A stretch of DNA of 64,000 nucleotides from Blastopirellula sp. J2-11 (GTDB lineage Bacteria > Planctomycetota > Planctomycetia > Pirellulales > Pirellulaceae). The translations under genes were made by a program, and so were the position numbers. The notes beneath the pieces are model-generated. The model was not told where the DNA came from, ran no database searches, and was given only the letters and a program-made list of their open reading frames with translations. Positions 1-8,698 of this stretch are shown in pieces; positions within the stretch are counted from its first letter, which is position 1; every line of letters begins with the position of its first letter. The DNA lies in assembly GCF_024584705.1 (NCBI RefSeq), contig NZ_CP097384.1, positions 4,526,001 through 4,590,000 on the forward strand, written 5' to 3'.

Positions 1-558
1 CCACTTGGCGGTCGACGAGATGTTGAGCCCTGACGGTTTTTCGACCATCAACGTCGCGGTGGCGCCGGTCGTGGAGGTCGAGTCGTAACCGACGATGCGC
101 ACGCTGCGATTTCGGCCGTTGCCGTCGAGATAGGTCAAAATGCAGCCGTTGTAATAACCGTCGACCGGCACAAACGCCGAGTCGGCCGTCACCGTCAGTT
201 GCACAAATTCTTTCGGCACGATGTCGCCGGCGCCGTTGGTGAGGGCGCCGTCGCCGCTGATGACGGTATTGATGGTTCCGTGACGTGACTCGCGGCCGTA
301 TAAATCGCGCAGCAGGTCGCCGCCGATCAGCGCGCTGGACGTGCCGACCTTCGGTCCACGGACCAGGTCTAACATCACCGAGTCGGCGTCTTGTTGCGGC
401 ATGTCGGACGTAGTGGGATTGGCGCGTCCGGCGTCGGCGGCTCGTTTGAACTGGGCGGCGGTCACGACAAACGTGACGCCCACCAACGCAAACAGCACGA
501 GCACGCTAAGGACGACGAGCAAAATAGCCCCGCGCCGGGGCGGTTGCTTCCGATTCAT
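1..558 (-). CDS. GspK/PilX-like minor pseudopilin, 3' end cut by window edge
   Basis: Open from an ATG at 558 to the window edge, giving 186 residues. A positively charged start (NRKQPPRRGA) is followed by one hydrophobic helix (about residues 11-33, ILLVVLSVLVLFALVG). This is the layout of GspK/PilX-type minor pseudopilins, which cap the pseudopilus. An AAAGG ribosome-binding site sits 8 nt before the ATG. The rest is a soluble domain with no motif I can name. It is the last visible gene of the minus-strand pilus/secretion block and follows the upstream prepilin gene after 134 nt. The N-terminus lacks the usual Glu at +5 of classical pseudopilins, as is common for GspK. The family call is by N-terminal pattern and context only. 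Confidence 0.6.
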   Translation of the reverse strand, partial: MNRKQPPRRGAILLVVLSVLVLFALVGVTFVVTAAQFKRAADAGRANPTTSDMPQQDADSVMLDLVRGPKVGTSSALIGGDLLRDLYGRESRHGTINTVISGDGALTNGAGDIVPKEFVQLTVTADSAFVPVDGYYNGCILTYLDGNGRNRSVRIVGYDSTSTTGATATLMVEKPSGLNISSTAKW

Positions 559-692
559 GGGTATTGCCTTTTTGCTTTCGCATGACGACGCCAGCCCCCG
601 CAAAGCGTCGCCGTTATTTCGTCAAACCGCCGTAAGTCGGCCGCTTGAATTGCTGGTACGAGTAGTCGTTGGGAAAAGTAAGGAGTGAGTTT

Positions 693-1886
693 TTATGGGG
701 TCCAAGGAGAGCCCGTCTCCAAGCGGACCTTTCGTTCGTAAACGCCGACTACGTCTTCGACGTAGATGGCTTGAGTGGGCGGGTCCATTGCGTTCCAATC
801 AGGACCATCCAATGTGAGTCGAAGGTCATACTTGGATCCAACGGTAACCTCTTCAATTTCATCCATGGCGACAACACGATACCATTTGAAATTGTCGCCC
901 CAGTAATACATGTTCGAGCCTATTGTTCGCGTGACACGCACTGTCAGGCAAATCCAATCGCCGGTTTTCATGTCCAGCAACTCCGGCGTCCCGGCCGTAA
1001 GTTGGATTTCGCCGGTGGTGCCTCCGCCGCTGATGAAACTTCCCGTTTCGACGGTGAGGACGCGCTCGTTCAGCAGGCCTCTTTCCGTTGCTCCGGCAAT
1101 GTCGGCGCTGGTCGGGATATCGCCCTGACGATTTTGAAAAATAATCGTCGACATCACATATTGATCTGTCGGTGGTTGCGAATTGCCAGTCGTACTTCCC
1201 GCTGCCGCCGTGGCAAACGGAGGCATGTTACCGCCGGTCGACGTGTTTACTCGCGTCGATGACGCCTCTGGAACCAGCATGATCGCCCAGCTATAAGTCC
1301 CTTGCGATTGACGGCGAATGTTCGTGCCGCCGCGCGTGAAAAACTTCTGTAACAGCGGTTCTTCGCGATCCTTGGGACGTTCATAACCGCCGGCAGTTCC
1401 CACTCCATAGTCATCGTCAGAAACGAACGCGCGTTCGGCACGGCTCTCCATGAACGGAAAGCTGGCGTTGTAGCTCCCTAACGATAGACGACGCATTTGC
1501 GGCGTCGCCGTCGTGTCATAGGGAAAGAACTGACGCTGCGTAGCACTGTCAATAAAAAACATCGGGTCGATCAGGTAAGACTGGCGAACAGGCAGTGAAC
1601 TGGCACTAGTACGAAACCGAGTTTGATCGACTGGCGTTGGAGACTTCAGCGGATCCAACCAAGAATCCGGGTTCATCATGCCGTAGACTTTCGCTTCGCG
1701 CTGGACGCGGCGTCCAATGCTGGCGACGCGATCGCTGCGGGTTCCCCGTTCGGCCAGATGGCTGCCGAGCGGAATCAGCGAGATCAAGCCGAGGATCCCC
1801 AGCATCACGACCATCGTCGACATCAACACTTCGACCAGCGTGATGCCGCGGCGGCGATTTCGAGTTGGCTGCATGGTTCTTATCAT
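693..1886 (-). CDS. prepilin-like protein with N-methylation motif (397 aa)
   Basis: Prepilin leader with RRRGITLVEVL: Gly at -1, Ile at +1 and Glu at +5, then a hydrophobic helix (VLMSTMVVMLGILGLISLI). This matches the site cut by prepilin peptidase. Prepilin peptidase is not in this window. I chose the ATG at 1886 (MIRTMQPTRN), with an internal ATG at 1874 as alternative. The longer frame up to 2048 overlaps the neighbouring gene and is not prepilin-like. The large C-terminal domain resembles other planctomycete prepilin-like proteins of unknown role, perhaps a GspI/GspJ-type minor pseudopilin. It lies 20 nt after the upstream prepilin gene, so the two are probably cotranscribed. Confidence 0.75.
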   Translation of the reverse strand: MIRTMQPTRNRRRGITLVEVLMSTMVVMLGILGLISLIPLGSHLAERGTRSDRVASIGRRVQREAKVYGMMNPDSWLDPLKSPTPVDQTRFRTSASSLPVRQSYLIDPMFFIDSATQRQFFPYDTTATPQMRRLSLGSYNASFPFMESRAERAFVSDDDYGVGTAGGYERPKDREEPLLQKFFTRGGTNIRRQSQGTYSWAIMLVPEASSTRVNTSTGGNMPPFATAAAGSTTGNSQPPTDQYVMSTIIFQNRQGDIPTSADIAGATERGLLNERVLTVETGSFISGGGTTGEIQLTAGTPELLDMKTGDWICLTVRVTRTIGSNMYYWGDNFKWYRVVAMDEIEEVTVGSKYDLRLTLDGPDWNAMDPPTQAIYVEDVVGVYERKVRLETGSPWTP

Positions 1887-1906
1887 TACGTCACGTTGGA
1901 TTTCGG

Positions 1907-3070
1907 TTATCGGCCCGAGATGTTTTGAGCCTGCTTGGCGAAGCGGCGAGCCGACGCGATCGCCTCCGGCGCCGACGCGACCGTGTTGCTGACGGCGCCG
2001 TTGTTGGTCGTCGCGATGTTGCCCGTCAGCCGATTGATCGAAACCCACATCGCCTCAGGATCGGCGATATTGCTGCCGTCGTCGGTGGGCGCCGTGAACA
2101 ACGAAAGGACGTTCGCGGGAAGGGACAAATCGTTTCCGAGATCCGTCACCGCGATCACTTTGTCATAACGACCAATCAGCAAGTTGATATTGCCCACCGG
2201 CAGCGTCGCGGAAGTGTTCACGGCGGTAGTCGTCACGCCCGATTGCCAATAGTAAGCGTCGACGCCTCCCTTGGGGCCGAACATGATCTTGGGATATTCC
2301 TCAGTCGTAGGCGTGCCGGTAAAAGCTTGCGAAGCGATCCCCGTCGAATTGGTCCCATACCCGGTCGTCCCCAGTCCCGAGAACGCTAAGTCAATACAAA
2401 CGCCGGTCGGCATCTGCAGCGGCGTGACGCTGTTGCGCTGCGGTTGGCGGTAGATTTTGAACGGTCCAGTGATGGTTCCCATCGAACTGGTGTACCAGGG
2501 AAATGGCGCAGGTTGATCAATATTCCAAGTGATGACGACATCGCGGCTTCCGCTGGCGGCGGCCCCCGGCAGATCGATGTAATACGGCTGATTACTGTAG
2601 CCGAAGAATACGACATCGCCGCGAGTCAAAAAATCATTTTCGAGAAGCAGCGTATCGCTAGTGCTATTAAATCGAACCGTCAGCTTTCCACCGATGTTAT
2701 TACCCTGTGAATCAACACCACCAAATGTGGGCACAGTGCTGATCGAGCACGTGGAATTCGTCAAATTCCCGGCATACGGCGGCGGAGTTTCGACCATGAA
2801 CAACGTCAAACCAGCCTGCGGTTCGTTCGGACGGTTGTTGACGATCTCGACGCCAACAGAGCGCCCCAGTTCAAGCGCTCGCGTACGAGCACCGGCGATA
2901 AATGCATTTACTTGGCGCGCCGCTTCGCGTTGTTTCTTGCCGCGAGCACCAGTGCGTGCGGCGGTCGCGGCGATGCCGAGCAAGATCGACAACAGTGTGA
3001 CGACAACCAACAGCTCGACCAAGGTCACGCCGCGGCGGTTTCGTTTTGGTGTGTATGTCAGACCGCTCAT
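1907..3070 (-). CDS. prepilin-like protein, GspH/FimT type (387 aa)
   Basis: The N-terminus carries KRNRRGVTLVELLVVVTLLS, a class III (type IV pilin) signal with Gly at -1 and Glu at +5, then a hydrophobic alpha1 segment and a basic stretch (ARGKKQREAARQ). A following phrase about an extended helix with R-T-R-A-L-E-L-G is typical of GspH/FimT minor pseudopilins. The ATG at 3070 overlaps the stop of the upstream gene by 4 nt (ATGA), which indicates translational coupling. At 387 residues it is about twice the size of a proteobacterial GspH. The C-terminal half has no recognised motif. The minor-pseudopilin role is inferred from the leader and the context. Confidence 0.75.
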   Translation of the reverse strand: MSGLTYTPKRNRRGVTLVELLVVVTLLSILLGIAATAARTGARGKKQREAARQVNAFIAGARTRALELGRSVGVEIVNNRPNEPQAGLTLFMVETPPPYAGNLTNSTCSISTVPTFGGVDSQGNNIGGKLTVRFNSTSDTLLLENDFLTRGDVVFFGYSNQPYYIDLPGAAASGSRDVVITWNIDQPAPFPWYTSSMGTITGPFKIYRQPQRNSVTPLQMPTGVCIDLAFSGLGTTGYGTNSTGIASQAFTGTPTTEEYPKIMFGPKGGVDAYYWQSGVTTTAVNTSATLPVGNINLLIGRYDKVIAVTDLGNDLSLPANVLSLFTAPTDDGSNIADPEAMWVSINRLTGNIATTNNGAVSNTVASAPEAIASARRFAKQAQNISGR

Positions 3071-4170
3071 GGTGCGTTACCTCCGACAATCAAGTAGTGA
3101 TTGCTGATGTTGTCGACCGAGTTGTCATAGCCGTCGCCGTTGACGTCCATCATGACGCCGACGCCGTAGATACTGGTATTGTCGGGGTCAATCAGGTTGA
3201 TCGACAGCGGAGCATGAAAGTAAGGATTGATCTGTGCGGTGACGAAATCAAGCGGCCCAGTGCTTGCTGCATCGACTAAATGAATTCCTCGTTCTGCGTC
3301 GCCATTGGTAGCGGCCGATTCATCACCGCCGATGTCAAAAATGCCATCCTTCCCGGCTGACACGACTAACGGCATCAGATTGAAATGAGCAAACCCTGTC
3401 CCCAAAGGATGAACGTCAGTTTTGTTGTCCCCGGGCGGTACTGCAGGCAAAGGGGTGTTCGTTACTAAGTCGCCGCGCACTCGCAAAGGATCAAGCGAGT
3501 CAAATACGCGAATATCCTGCAGCGAAGTTTCAATGCCGATATGTCCTTGCGGCCAACGCAAAAAGGCGATCGGATTGCCCCAACCGTCCAGAACTTCGGG
3601 AACGCCATCGTCGTCGGTATCTCCGACTTCGCTGTCGTGTAAGAAGTCGAGAGCGTTCGTTTCACCATCGGTGATCGACGCCAAGATGAGATAGAGACAT
3701 TCCGAATGTTGATTGTCAGGCGTCCAAGCAGCATACGCTGGGCCCCAAGTCGAGTTCCCGGTAAAGGCCATAATCGCCCGTTGATGACGCGCATAAATCG
3801 TCGAAAAGGAACCGCCGGGAGTATAAACCGTTTGCAGATCGGTTTTACGGTCGGGCATTTCCTGCACCATCAACGCACGAATTTGATCGACGCGTTGTCG
3901 TGCCTGAGCGATCGGGTTGCTACTCGTCCCGCGCGGAGTCCGCCGCGTCCGATAGCTCTCGTAGCGAGTCATGATGAACTCGTTGAGCTTTTGGATTTGG
4001 CCGCGGGTCCGCGCTTCGCGGGCCGTTTCGCCGGCGCCGGCTAGGGCCAGCAGGACCATGCCGGAGAGCAGGCCGAGGATCATCACGACGACCAACATTT
4101 CGACCAGCGTAAATCCGCGGCGAGCAGCAGTCCGCCCGCGGCGGTCGTTTCGCGCGTGATTACGCATCAT
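3067..4170 (-). CDS. prepilin-like protein, GspG-like (367 aa)
   Basis: Leader AARRGFTLVEMLVVVMILGL shows Gly/Phe at the cleavage site and Glu at +5. The mature alpha1 helix is followed by a helix with AREARTRGQIQKLNEFI. The C-terminal half contains short Asp-rich stretches (DTDDDGVPEVLDGWGNP and DVNGDGYDNSVDN). The first of these, an Asp-rich run followed by D-x-W-G-N-P, is the signature of the calcium-binding loop of GspG-type major pseudopilins. Start and stop both overlap neighbours (TAATG with the gene upstream, ATGA with the gene downstream), so this is a tight operon. It is much longer than a classical GspG (about 140 residues). Confidence 0.75.
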   Translation of the reverse strand: MMRNHARNDRRGRTAARRGFTLVEMLVVVMILGLLSGMVLLALAGAGETAREARTRGQIQKLNEFIMTRYESYRTRRTPRGTSSNPIAQARQRVDQIRALMVQEMPDRKTDLQTVYTPGGSFSTIYARHQRAIMAFTGNSTWGPAYAAWTPDNQHSECLYLILASITDGETNALDFLHDSEVGDTDDDGVPEVLDGWGNPIAFLRWPQGHIGIETSLQDIRVFDSLDPLRVRGDLVTNTPLPAVPPGDNKTDVHPLGTGFAHFNLMPLVVSAGKDGIFDIGGDESAATNGDAERGIHLVDAASTGPLDFVTAQINPYFHAPLSINLIDPDNTSIYGVGVMMDVNGDGYDNSVDNISNHYLIVGGNAP

Positions 4171-5180
4171 TATTCAGGCTCCTTGTTACGCAACGGCCCC
4201 TGAGCAAAGTTGGTGATGTTGTCGCGATCGTCGGTGGTGTAGGCGATGGCGTTGACGGTAAACGCAAACCCGCTTTGCGTGCCGGTAAGCGATCCTCCTG
4301 ACAAGCCCGTTGGATAATATTTCGTATCATCCGTATCGGTGAAGTCGGGGAAATTACCGAAATGGCCATCGATGCCGGCGGTGACAATCTGAAACGTGTC
4401 AGGATTGGCGAACCCAGAAGTGCTTCCAATCGTGGCGCAGTAGGGACGTGCTTGACCTACCGTGGAGTAAACAGCGTCCATCGCATTTGGGTCGTTAGGA
4501 AATCTTGCGACGCCGTTCCCGTTGACATAGCTGGTCGAATTAAAATAGACGTAGGGAGCGCCATCAACGCCGCTGGGGTAATATTCTAGCCAGCCGTCGT
4601 TATCCAAATCTTTCAAGCGTTCGACGGCAAATCCAAAATACTTCTTACGATCGCCGGTCCCTGTAAAAGGTCTCTCCACGTCCGAGCTGAAGCCGCTCAG
4701 GAAAACGACCAGCGCTTCGGCAGGGCCAATTCTATCAAGCTCTAATTTCCCATTTACAATCGTGCCAGCCGCCGCGTTGGGCGAAACGCAGCCTGCAAGC
4801 TCCAAATTTTGGATCAATTTGAGTTGATCCATGTCTGTAGGATCATATTGATTGAGAAGATCGTTAGCGACAATTCGAGGCGATAACTTGCGCATAAACG
4901 ACCGAATTTTTCCCTGTCGCTCTCCTACCGTTGGATAACAAGTCGCGTTCAAGTCAGGTGGAAAAGCGCCATGATCGCTTTGAAACAGCTTCATCGCCGT
5001 TTCGATCTGCGCCAATTCGGCGGTAATCGCCGCTTCCTTCACGCGACCCACGGCCGCCGGAATGGCGACCAGCGCTAAGCCGGCCAGGATGCCGATGATC
5101 GTGATCACGACCAGCAGTTCTACGAGCGTAAACCCGCGCTGTGTTAATTTGCGCCGCGTTGCAAGTGCCCGAGTCTTCAT
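4170..5180 (-). CDS. GspG-like pseudopilin (336 aa)
   Basis: Starts at ATG 5180 (MKTRALATRRK). The longer open frame to 5672 runs into gspF and is rejected. RRKLTQRGFTLVELLVVITIIGIL is a textbook type IV prepilin leader. A helix rich in Ala/Glu (AAITAELAQIETAMKLFQSDHGAFPPD) then matches the GspG family, where the chain continues with F-x-x-D-x-G-x-Y/F-P. The C-terminal half includes LDNDGWLEYYPSG, a possible Ca-binding loop. It is the first pilin gene after gspF, 125 nt downstream of its stop. The order GspF then GspG is the usual one in type II secretion operons. Its stop overlaps the next start (TAATG). Confidence 0.8.
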   Translation of the reverse strand: MKTRALATRRKLTQRGFTLVELLVVITIIGILAGLALVAIPAAVGRVKEAAITAELAQIETAMKLFQSDHGAFPPDLNATCYPTVGERQGKIRSFMRKLSPRIVANDLLNQYDPTDMDQLKLIQNLELAGCVSPNAAAGTIVNGKLELDRIGPAEALVVFLSGFSSDVERPFTGTGDRKKYFGFAVERLKDLDNDGWLEYYPSGVDGAPYVYFNSTSYVNGNGVARFPNDPNAMDAVYSTVGQARPYCATIGSTSGFANPDTFQIVTAGIDGHFGNFPDFTDTDDTKYYPTGLSGGSLTGTQSGFAFTVNAIAYTTDDRDNITNFAQGPLRNKEPE

Positions 5181-5261
5181 GGCGAACCTTTCCTGGTAAA
5201 CGCGTCGGCTTCGCTGCCGCGGTTCGTAATAAGTGGTTATGTAGTGGGGGTGATTGCCGCA

Positions 5262-5289
5262 GGGAGGCTCGGCTGGCGAGCGGCCTCCC
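5262..5289 (-). other. GC-rich hairpin between gspF and the first pseudopilin gene
   Basis: A 7-bp perfect stem (GGGAGGC/GCCTCCC) with further partial pairing inside the loop lies in the 125-nt gspF-gspG spacer. There is no T-run, so a classical terminator is unlikely. Such a hairpin could protect a processed pseudopilin mRNA and let the pilins be made in excess over GspF; this role is inference. Confidence 0.35.
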
Positions 5290-5305
5290 CGCATTGCGAT
5301 AAGGT

Positions 5306-6706
5306 TTACGACAGGTTTTGAATCAAGCTGACCAGCGGCAGGAAGAGCGAGACGACGATAAAGCCGACCGAGATGCCGAGGAACACGATCAAGATCGGTT
5401 CGAGCAGCTTGGTCAACGATTCGGTCATCACGCTGACATCCTCGTCGTAGGTGTCGGCGACTTTGAACAGCATCGTATCGAGTTCGCCGGTCTCTTCGCC
5501 CACGTCGATCATGTTGGTCACAAACAGTTCGACCACGCGACGTTTCATTCGCATGAAGTACCACAACGCGCCGCAGACGGCGGTCACGCCGATCGCGGTC
5601 GGCGCGTACTGGGCGACATCGCCTGGCACGATCATCAGCGCGGCGGCCGGCAGTGAGGGGAACAGCATCCACAGGAAGAGCGCGACCGGGTGAAACGGAG
5701 CGCGGCAGTTTTCTTCCATCGGTTTGAAGATCGATTCACCTTCTTTGATCGACTCGGAGACATTGTGATACATCTTCTCGAACATCGCGTGCCCTGACGT
5801 ATCACGGGCAATGTTCAAGCACTCCAAGATCGGTACGCCAGACGCGATCAGCGTACCCAGGGTACGCGTGGTGCGCGCCAGGATGTTCTTCTCTTGCAAG
5901 CTGCCGGCGATCGGGATATTCAAGAAGAACAAATCCCAGCCCATGCGGCCTTGTTTGAATTTCCGCAGCAACTTGACGAACAAGACCAACGCCATCGGGA
6001 TCATTGGAATCACGTACCAGTAGTTGACGATCGCCGTCGACATGGTGATCAACAGTTGCGTCGGCGGCGGCAAATCGAGCTCGAAGTCGTCGAAGATCTG
6101 CTTAAACACCGGCACGATCTTGATCATGATGAAGGTCAAAATACCGACCGCCACGGTGATGACCACCGCCGGGTAAATCATCGCGCCTTTGACTTTGCGC
6201 TTCAGGTCTTCGTCCCGTTCCATGAAGTCGGCCAGACGCAGCAAAATCACTTCTAAGGCGCCGCCCGCCTCGCCGGCTTTGATCATGTTGACGTAGAGAC
6301 GATTGAAGCACTTGGGGCACTTCGACATCGCTTCTGACAGACCGGCGCCCGACTCAATGTCTTCGCAGACGTCCATCAACGAGTTTTTCAAGCGTCCCGG
6401 TTTCGACTGCTTCTCGAGAATCTTCAGACTGCGCAAGATCGGCAGACCGGCGTTTTGCAGAATGGCCAACTGCCGCGTGAAGGTGGTCAGTTGACGACTG
6501 CTGACGCCGCCGATCGCGAACGTGCGGCCCCCTTTGCCGCCTGCCTTGCCGGCTGCTTTCGCCCGCGCTTTCTTTTCAGAAATGCGAGTGATGAAGTAGC
6601 CCATCTGGCGTATAGTGGCCACCGCTTCATCTTCGGTTGGCGCATCAATTACATCGCGGATCTCCTGACCCTCGGTGTCCATCGCTTCGAATTGATAGGT
6701 TGGCAT
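5306..6706 (-). CDS. gspF: GspF/PilC inner-membrane platform protein with extra two-helix insertion
   Basis: Inner-membrane platform of a type II secretion / type IV pilus machine; it couples the ATPase to pseudopilin assembly. Two T2SSF domains are visible: domain 1 around residues 72-195 (FTRQLAILQNAGLPI, then YPAVVITVAVGILTFIMIKIVPVF as first membrane helix), domain 2 from about 275 (ARTTRTLGTLIASGVPILECL). The family phrase VGEETGELD is at about 402-410, and a last membrane helix is at 437-456. At 466 residues it is about 60 longer than usual. The excess is a two-helix hydrophobic block at about 332-394, between GESIFKPMEE and FVTNMIDVGEE. ATG at 6706 has GGGAAAAG upstream. Confidence 0.92.
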   Translation of the reverse strand: MPTYQFEAMDTEGQEIRDVIDAPTEDEAVATIRQMGYFITRISEKKARAKAAGKAGGKGGRTFAIGGVSSRQLTTFTRQLAILQNAGLPILRSLKILEKQSKPGRLKNSLMDVCEDIESGAGLSEAMSKCPKCFNRLYVNMIKAGEAGGALEVILLRLADFMERDEDLKRKVKGAMIYPAVVITVAVGILTFIMIKIVPVFKQIFDDFELDLPPPTQLLITMSTAIVNYWYVIPMIPMALVLFVKLLRKFKQGRMGWDLFFLNIPIAGSLQEKNILARTTRTLGTLIASGVPILECLNIARDTSGHAMFEKMYHNVSESIKEGESIFKPMEENCRAPFHPVALFLWMLFPSLPAAALMIVPGDVAQYAPTAIGVTAVCGALWYFMRMKRRVVELFVTNMIDVGEETGELDTMLFKVADTYDEDVSVMTESLTKLLEPILIVFLGISVGFIVVSLFLPLVSLIQNLS

Positions 6707-6898
6707 GATCTTTTCCCGCGTGCAGCCTGGATTGTCGAGCGGCGCGGCTGGTCGCGTCGGTCGAAGGATGTTGGCGTCGGGCGATTATTTCGCCGTGTCG
6801 CTCAGTTCGTGTGAATTCAACGTGTTTGTTTGTTAATTTTTCTCGTGCCGGAAGCAGGCATGCTGCGAGCACGATGATTCTTGGATTGGTTTCTCGCG

Positions 6899-8626
6899 TT
6901 AAGCTTCGAGCACCGTTTCTCGGACGACCTCTTCAATCGAAGTCAGGCCGTCATAGGCCAACAGCATTCCGGCGTCACGGAGCGAGGTCATCCCCACGCG
7001 GCGCGCTTCTTCTCGAATCTCGTCGGTCGACGCATTCCGCATGATCATGTCGCGGATATCGTCGTTCATAATGAGCAGTTCAAACAGGCCGATGCGCCCT
7101 TTGTAGCCGGTGTTGTTGCAGTTCTCGCAACCAATCCCTTTGTAGAACTTGCGTCCGGCCAGTTCTTCGGGCTTCATCTTCAACTCAAACAACATATCGT
7201 TGCTCGGGACCGATTCTTCGCGGCATTGACTACAAATGCGCCGCACTAGTCGCTGCGCCAAAATGGCTTCGACCGTGGCGGTGATCATGAAGGTCGGAAT
7301 CCCCATGTCCTTCAAACGCGTGACGGTCGAAGGCGCGTCGTTGGTGTGCAACGTGCTAAAGACCAAGTGCCCCGTTAAAGAGGCTTGAATCGCGATCTCG
7401 GCGGTCTCTTTATCACGAATCTCGCCGACCAGGATCGTATCGGGATCTTGTCGCAAAATGGCCCGCAAGCAATTTGCGAACGAATTGCCGATGTCGGCGT
7501 CGATCGGAATTTGCACAATGCCGTCAATGTCATACTCGACCGGTTCTTCGGTCGTGATGATCTTCTCGGTGATTGCGTTCAGTTCGCTGAGCGCTGAGTA
7601 AAGCGTGGTCGTCTTGCCTGACCCGGTCGGTCCGGTCACAAGCACGATGCCGTTGGGACGCTCCATCACGACGCGAAAATCTTTCAGCGTGCCTGCATCC
7701 ATGCCGACCTTCTCGAGATCGAGCGACACGACGCTGCGATCGAGAAGCCGCATCACGACGCTTTCGCCAAACATCGTCGGCAACACCGAAACGCGCAAGT
7801 CGACCGGGTGCCCGCCGACGGTCAGTTCGATCCGACCATCTTGCGGCATCCGCCGTTCGGCGATGTCGAGGTCGGCCATCACCTTGATCCGCGTGGTGAT
7901 CGCGAACGCCAAGTGACGCGGCGGCGGCACCATTTCAAAAAGGACGCCGTCCGCTTTGACGCGAATCCGGAACTCTTCTTCAAACGGCTCGAAGTGAATA
8001 TCGCTGGCGTGATCTTTGATCGCCATCAGCAGAACCATGTTCAGCAACTTACGAACCGGGGCGCTGTCGGCCAGCGCTTCGGCGTCCGTAATGTCGATCG
8101 GCCCGTCGCCCATCAGCGCCGACGCGGCCTTCGCCAGGGCGGCGTCTCCTTCGAGATCGTGAACCAGGCTCTCGAAGCTTTCGGTATCTTCCGAGTAATA
8201 GCGATCGAGCGTTTTCTGAATATCTCGTTCGGTCGCGACCACCACGCGGATCGAGTAGCCCAAAAACTGGCGTAATTCGTCCTGAGTCGACAAATTCTGC
8301 GGTTCGCACGTCGCGACCGACAGTTCGTTCAAATCTTCGTCAAACGAGATCGGAATCACTTTGTAGAGCTGGGCCATCGGCTCGGTGACGCGCGACAGCA
8401 AGTCGCCCGGAATCGAGACGTCGTCGAGACTGACGACTTGCATTCCCAATTGCTCGGCCAACGCTTGAACAAGCTGATCATCCGTGATCAGGTTCATGTC
8501 TTCGGCAATCTTGCCGATCGGCTGATGCTCAGCTTGCTGCTCTTGCTCTTCGAGCAAGAGCACTAACTGTTCATCGCTGATGAACCCTAAGTCGACCAGA
8601 ATTTGTCCCAGGCGTCGAATCGCCAT
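6899..8626 (-). CDS. gspE: GspE/PilB-type assembly ATPase
   Basis: Cytoplasmic hexameric ATPase that powers pseudopilus or pilus extension. The N-terminal MshEN/T2SSE_N domain (about residues 1-150: LGQILVDLGFISDEQL) precedes the ATPase core. The core has Walker A GPTGSGKTTTLYSAL near residue 330, the Asp box (DPDTILVGEIRDKETAEIA), the His box (GHLVFSTLHTNDA) and a tetracysteine zinc site (CSQC ... CENC). ATG at 8626 is preceded by AAGGA. It lies 72 nt after pilT and 192 nt before gspF, in the same direction. It is 575 aa, normal for the family. This is the second of two such ATPases here; its position next to gspF makes it the likelier partner of the pseudopilins below. Confidence 0.92.
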   Translation of the reverse strand: MAIRRLGQILVDLGFISDEQLVLLLEEQEQQAEHQPIGKIAEDMNLITDDQLVQALAEQLGMQVVSLDDVSIPGDLLSRVTEPMAQLYKVIPISFDEDLNELSVATCEPQNLSTQDELRQFLGYSIRVVVATERDIQKTLDRYYSEDTESFESLVHDLEGDAALAKAASALMGDGPIDITDAEALADSAPVRKLLNMVLLMAIKDHASDIHFEPFEEEFRIRVKADGVLFEMVPPPRHLAFAITTRIKVMADLDIAERRMPQDGRIELTVGGHPVDLRVSVLPTMFGESVVMRLLDRSVVSLDLEKVGMDAGTLKDFRVVMERPNGIVLVTGPTGSGKTTTLYSALSELNAITEKIITTEEPVEYDIDGIVQIPIDADIGNSFANCLRAILRQDPDTILVGEIRDKETAEIAIQASLTGHLVFSTLHTNDAPSTVTRLKDMGIPTFMITATVEAILAQRLVRRICSQCREESVPSNDMLFELKMKPEELAGRKFYKGIGCENCNNTGYKGRIGLFELLIMNDDIRDMIMRNASTDEIREEARRVGMTSLRDAGMLLAYDGLTSIEEVVRETVLEA

Positions 8627-8698
8627 TGATAAGTCCTTGCTGCTTCTACTTGGCTGCGTCTAGTTGGAGGTACATCTCTGCCGTCGTTTCTGTGGACG

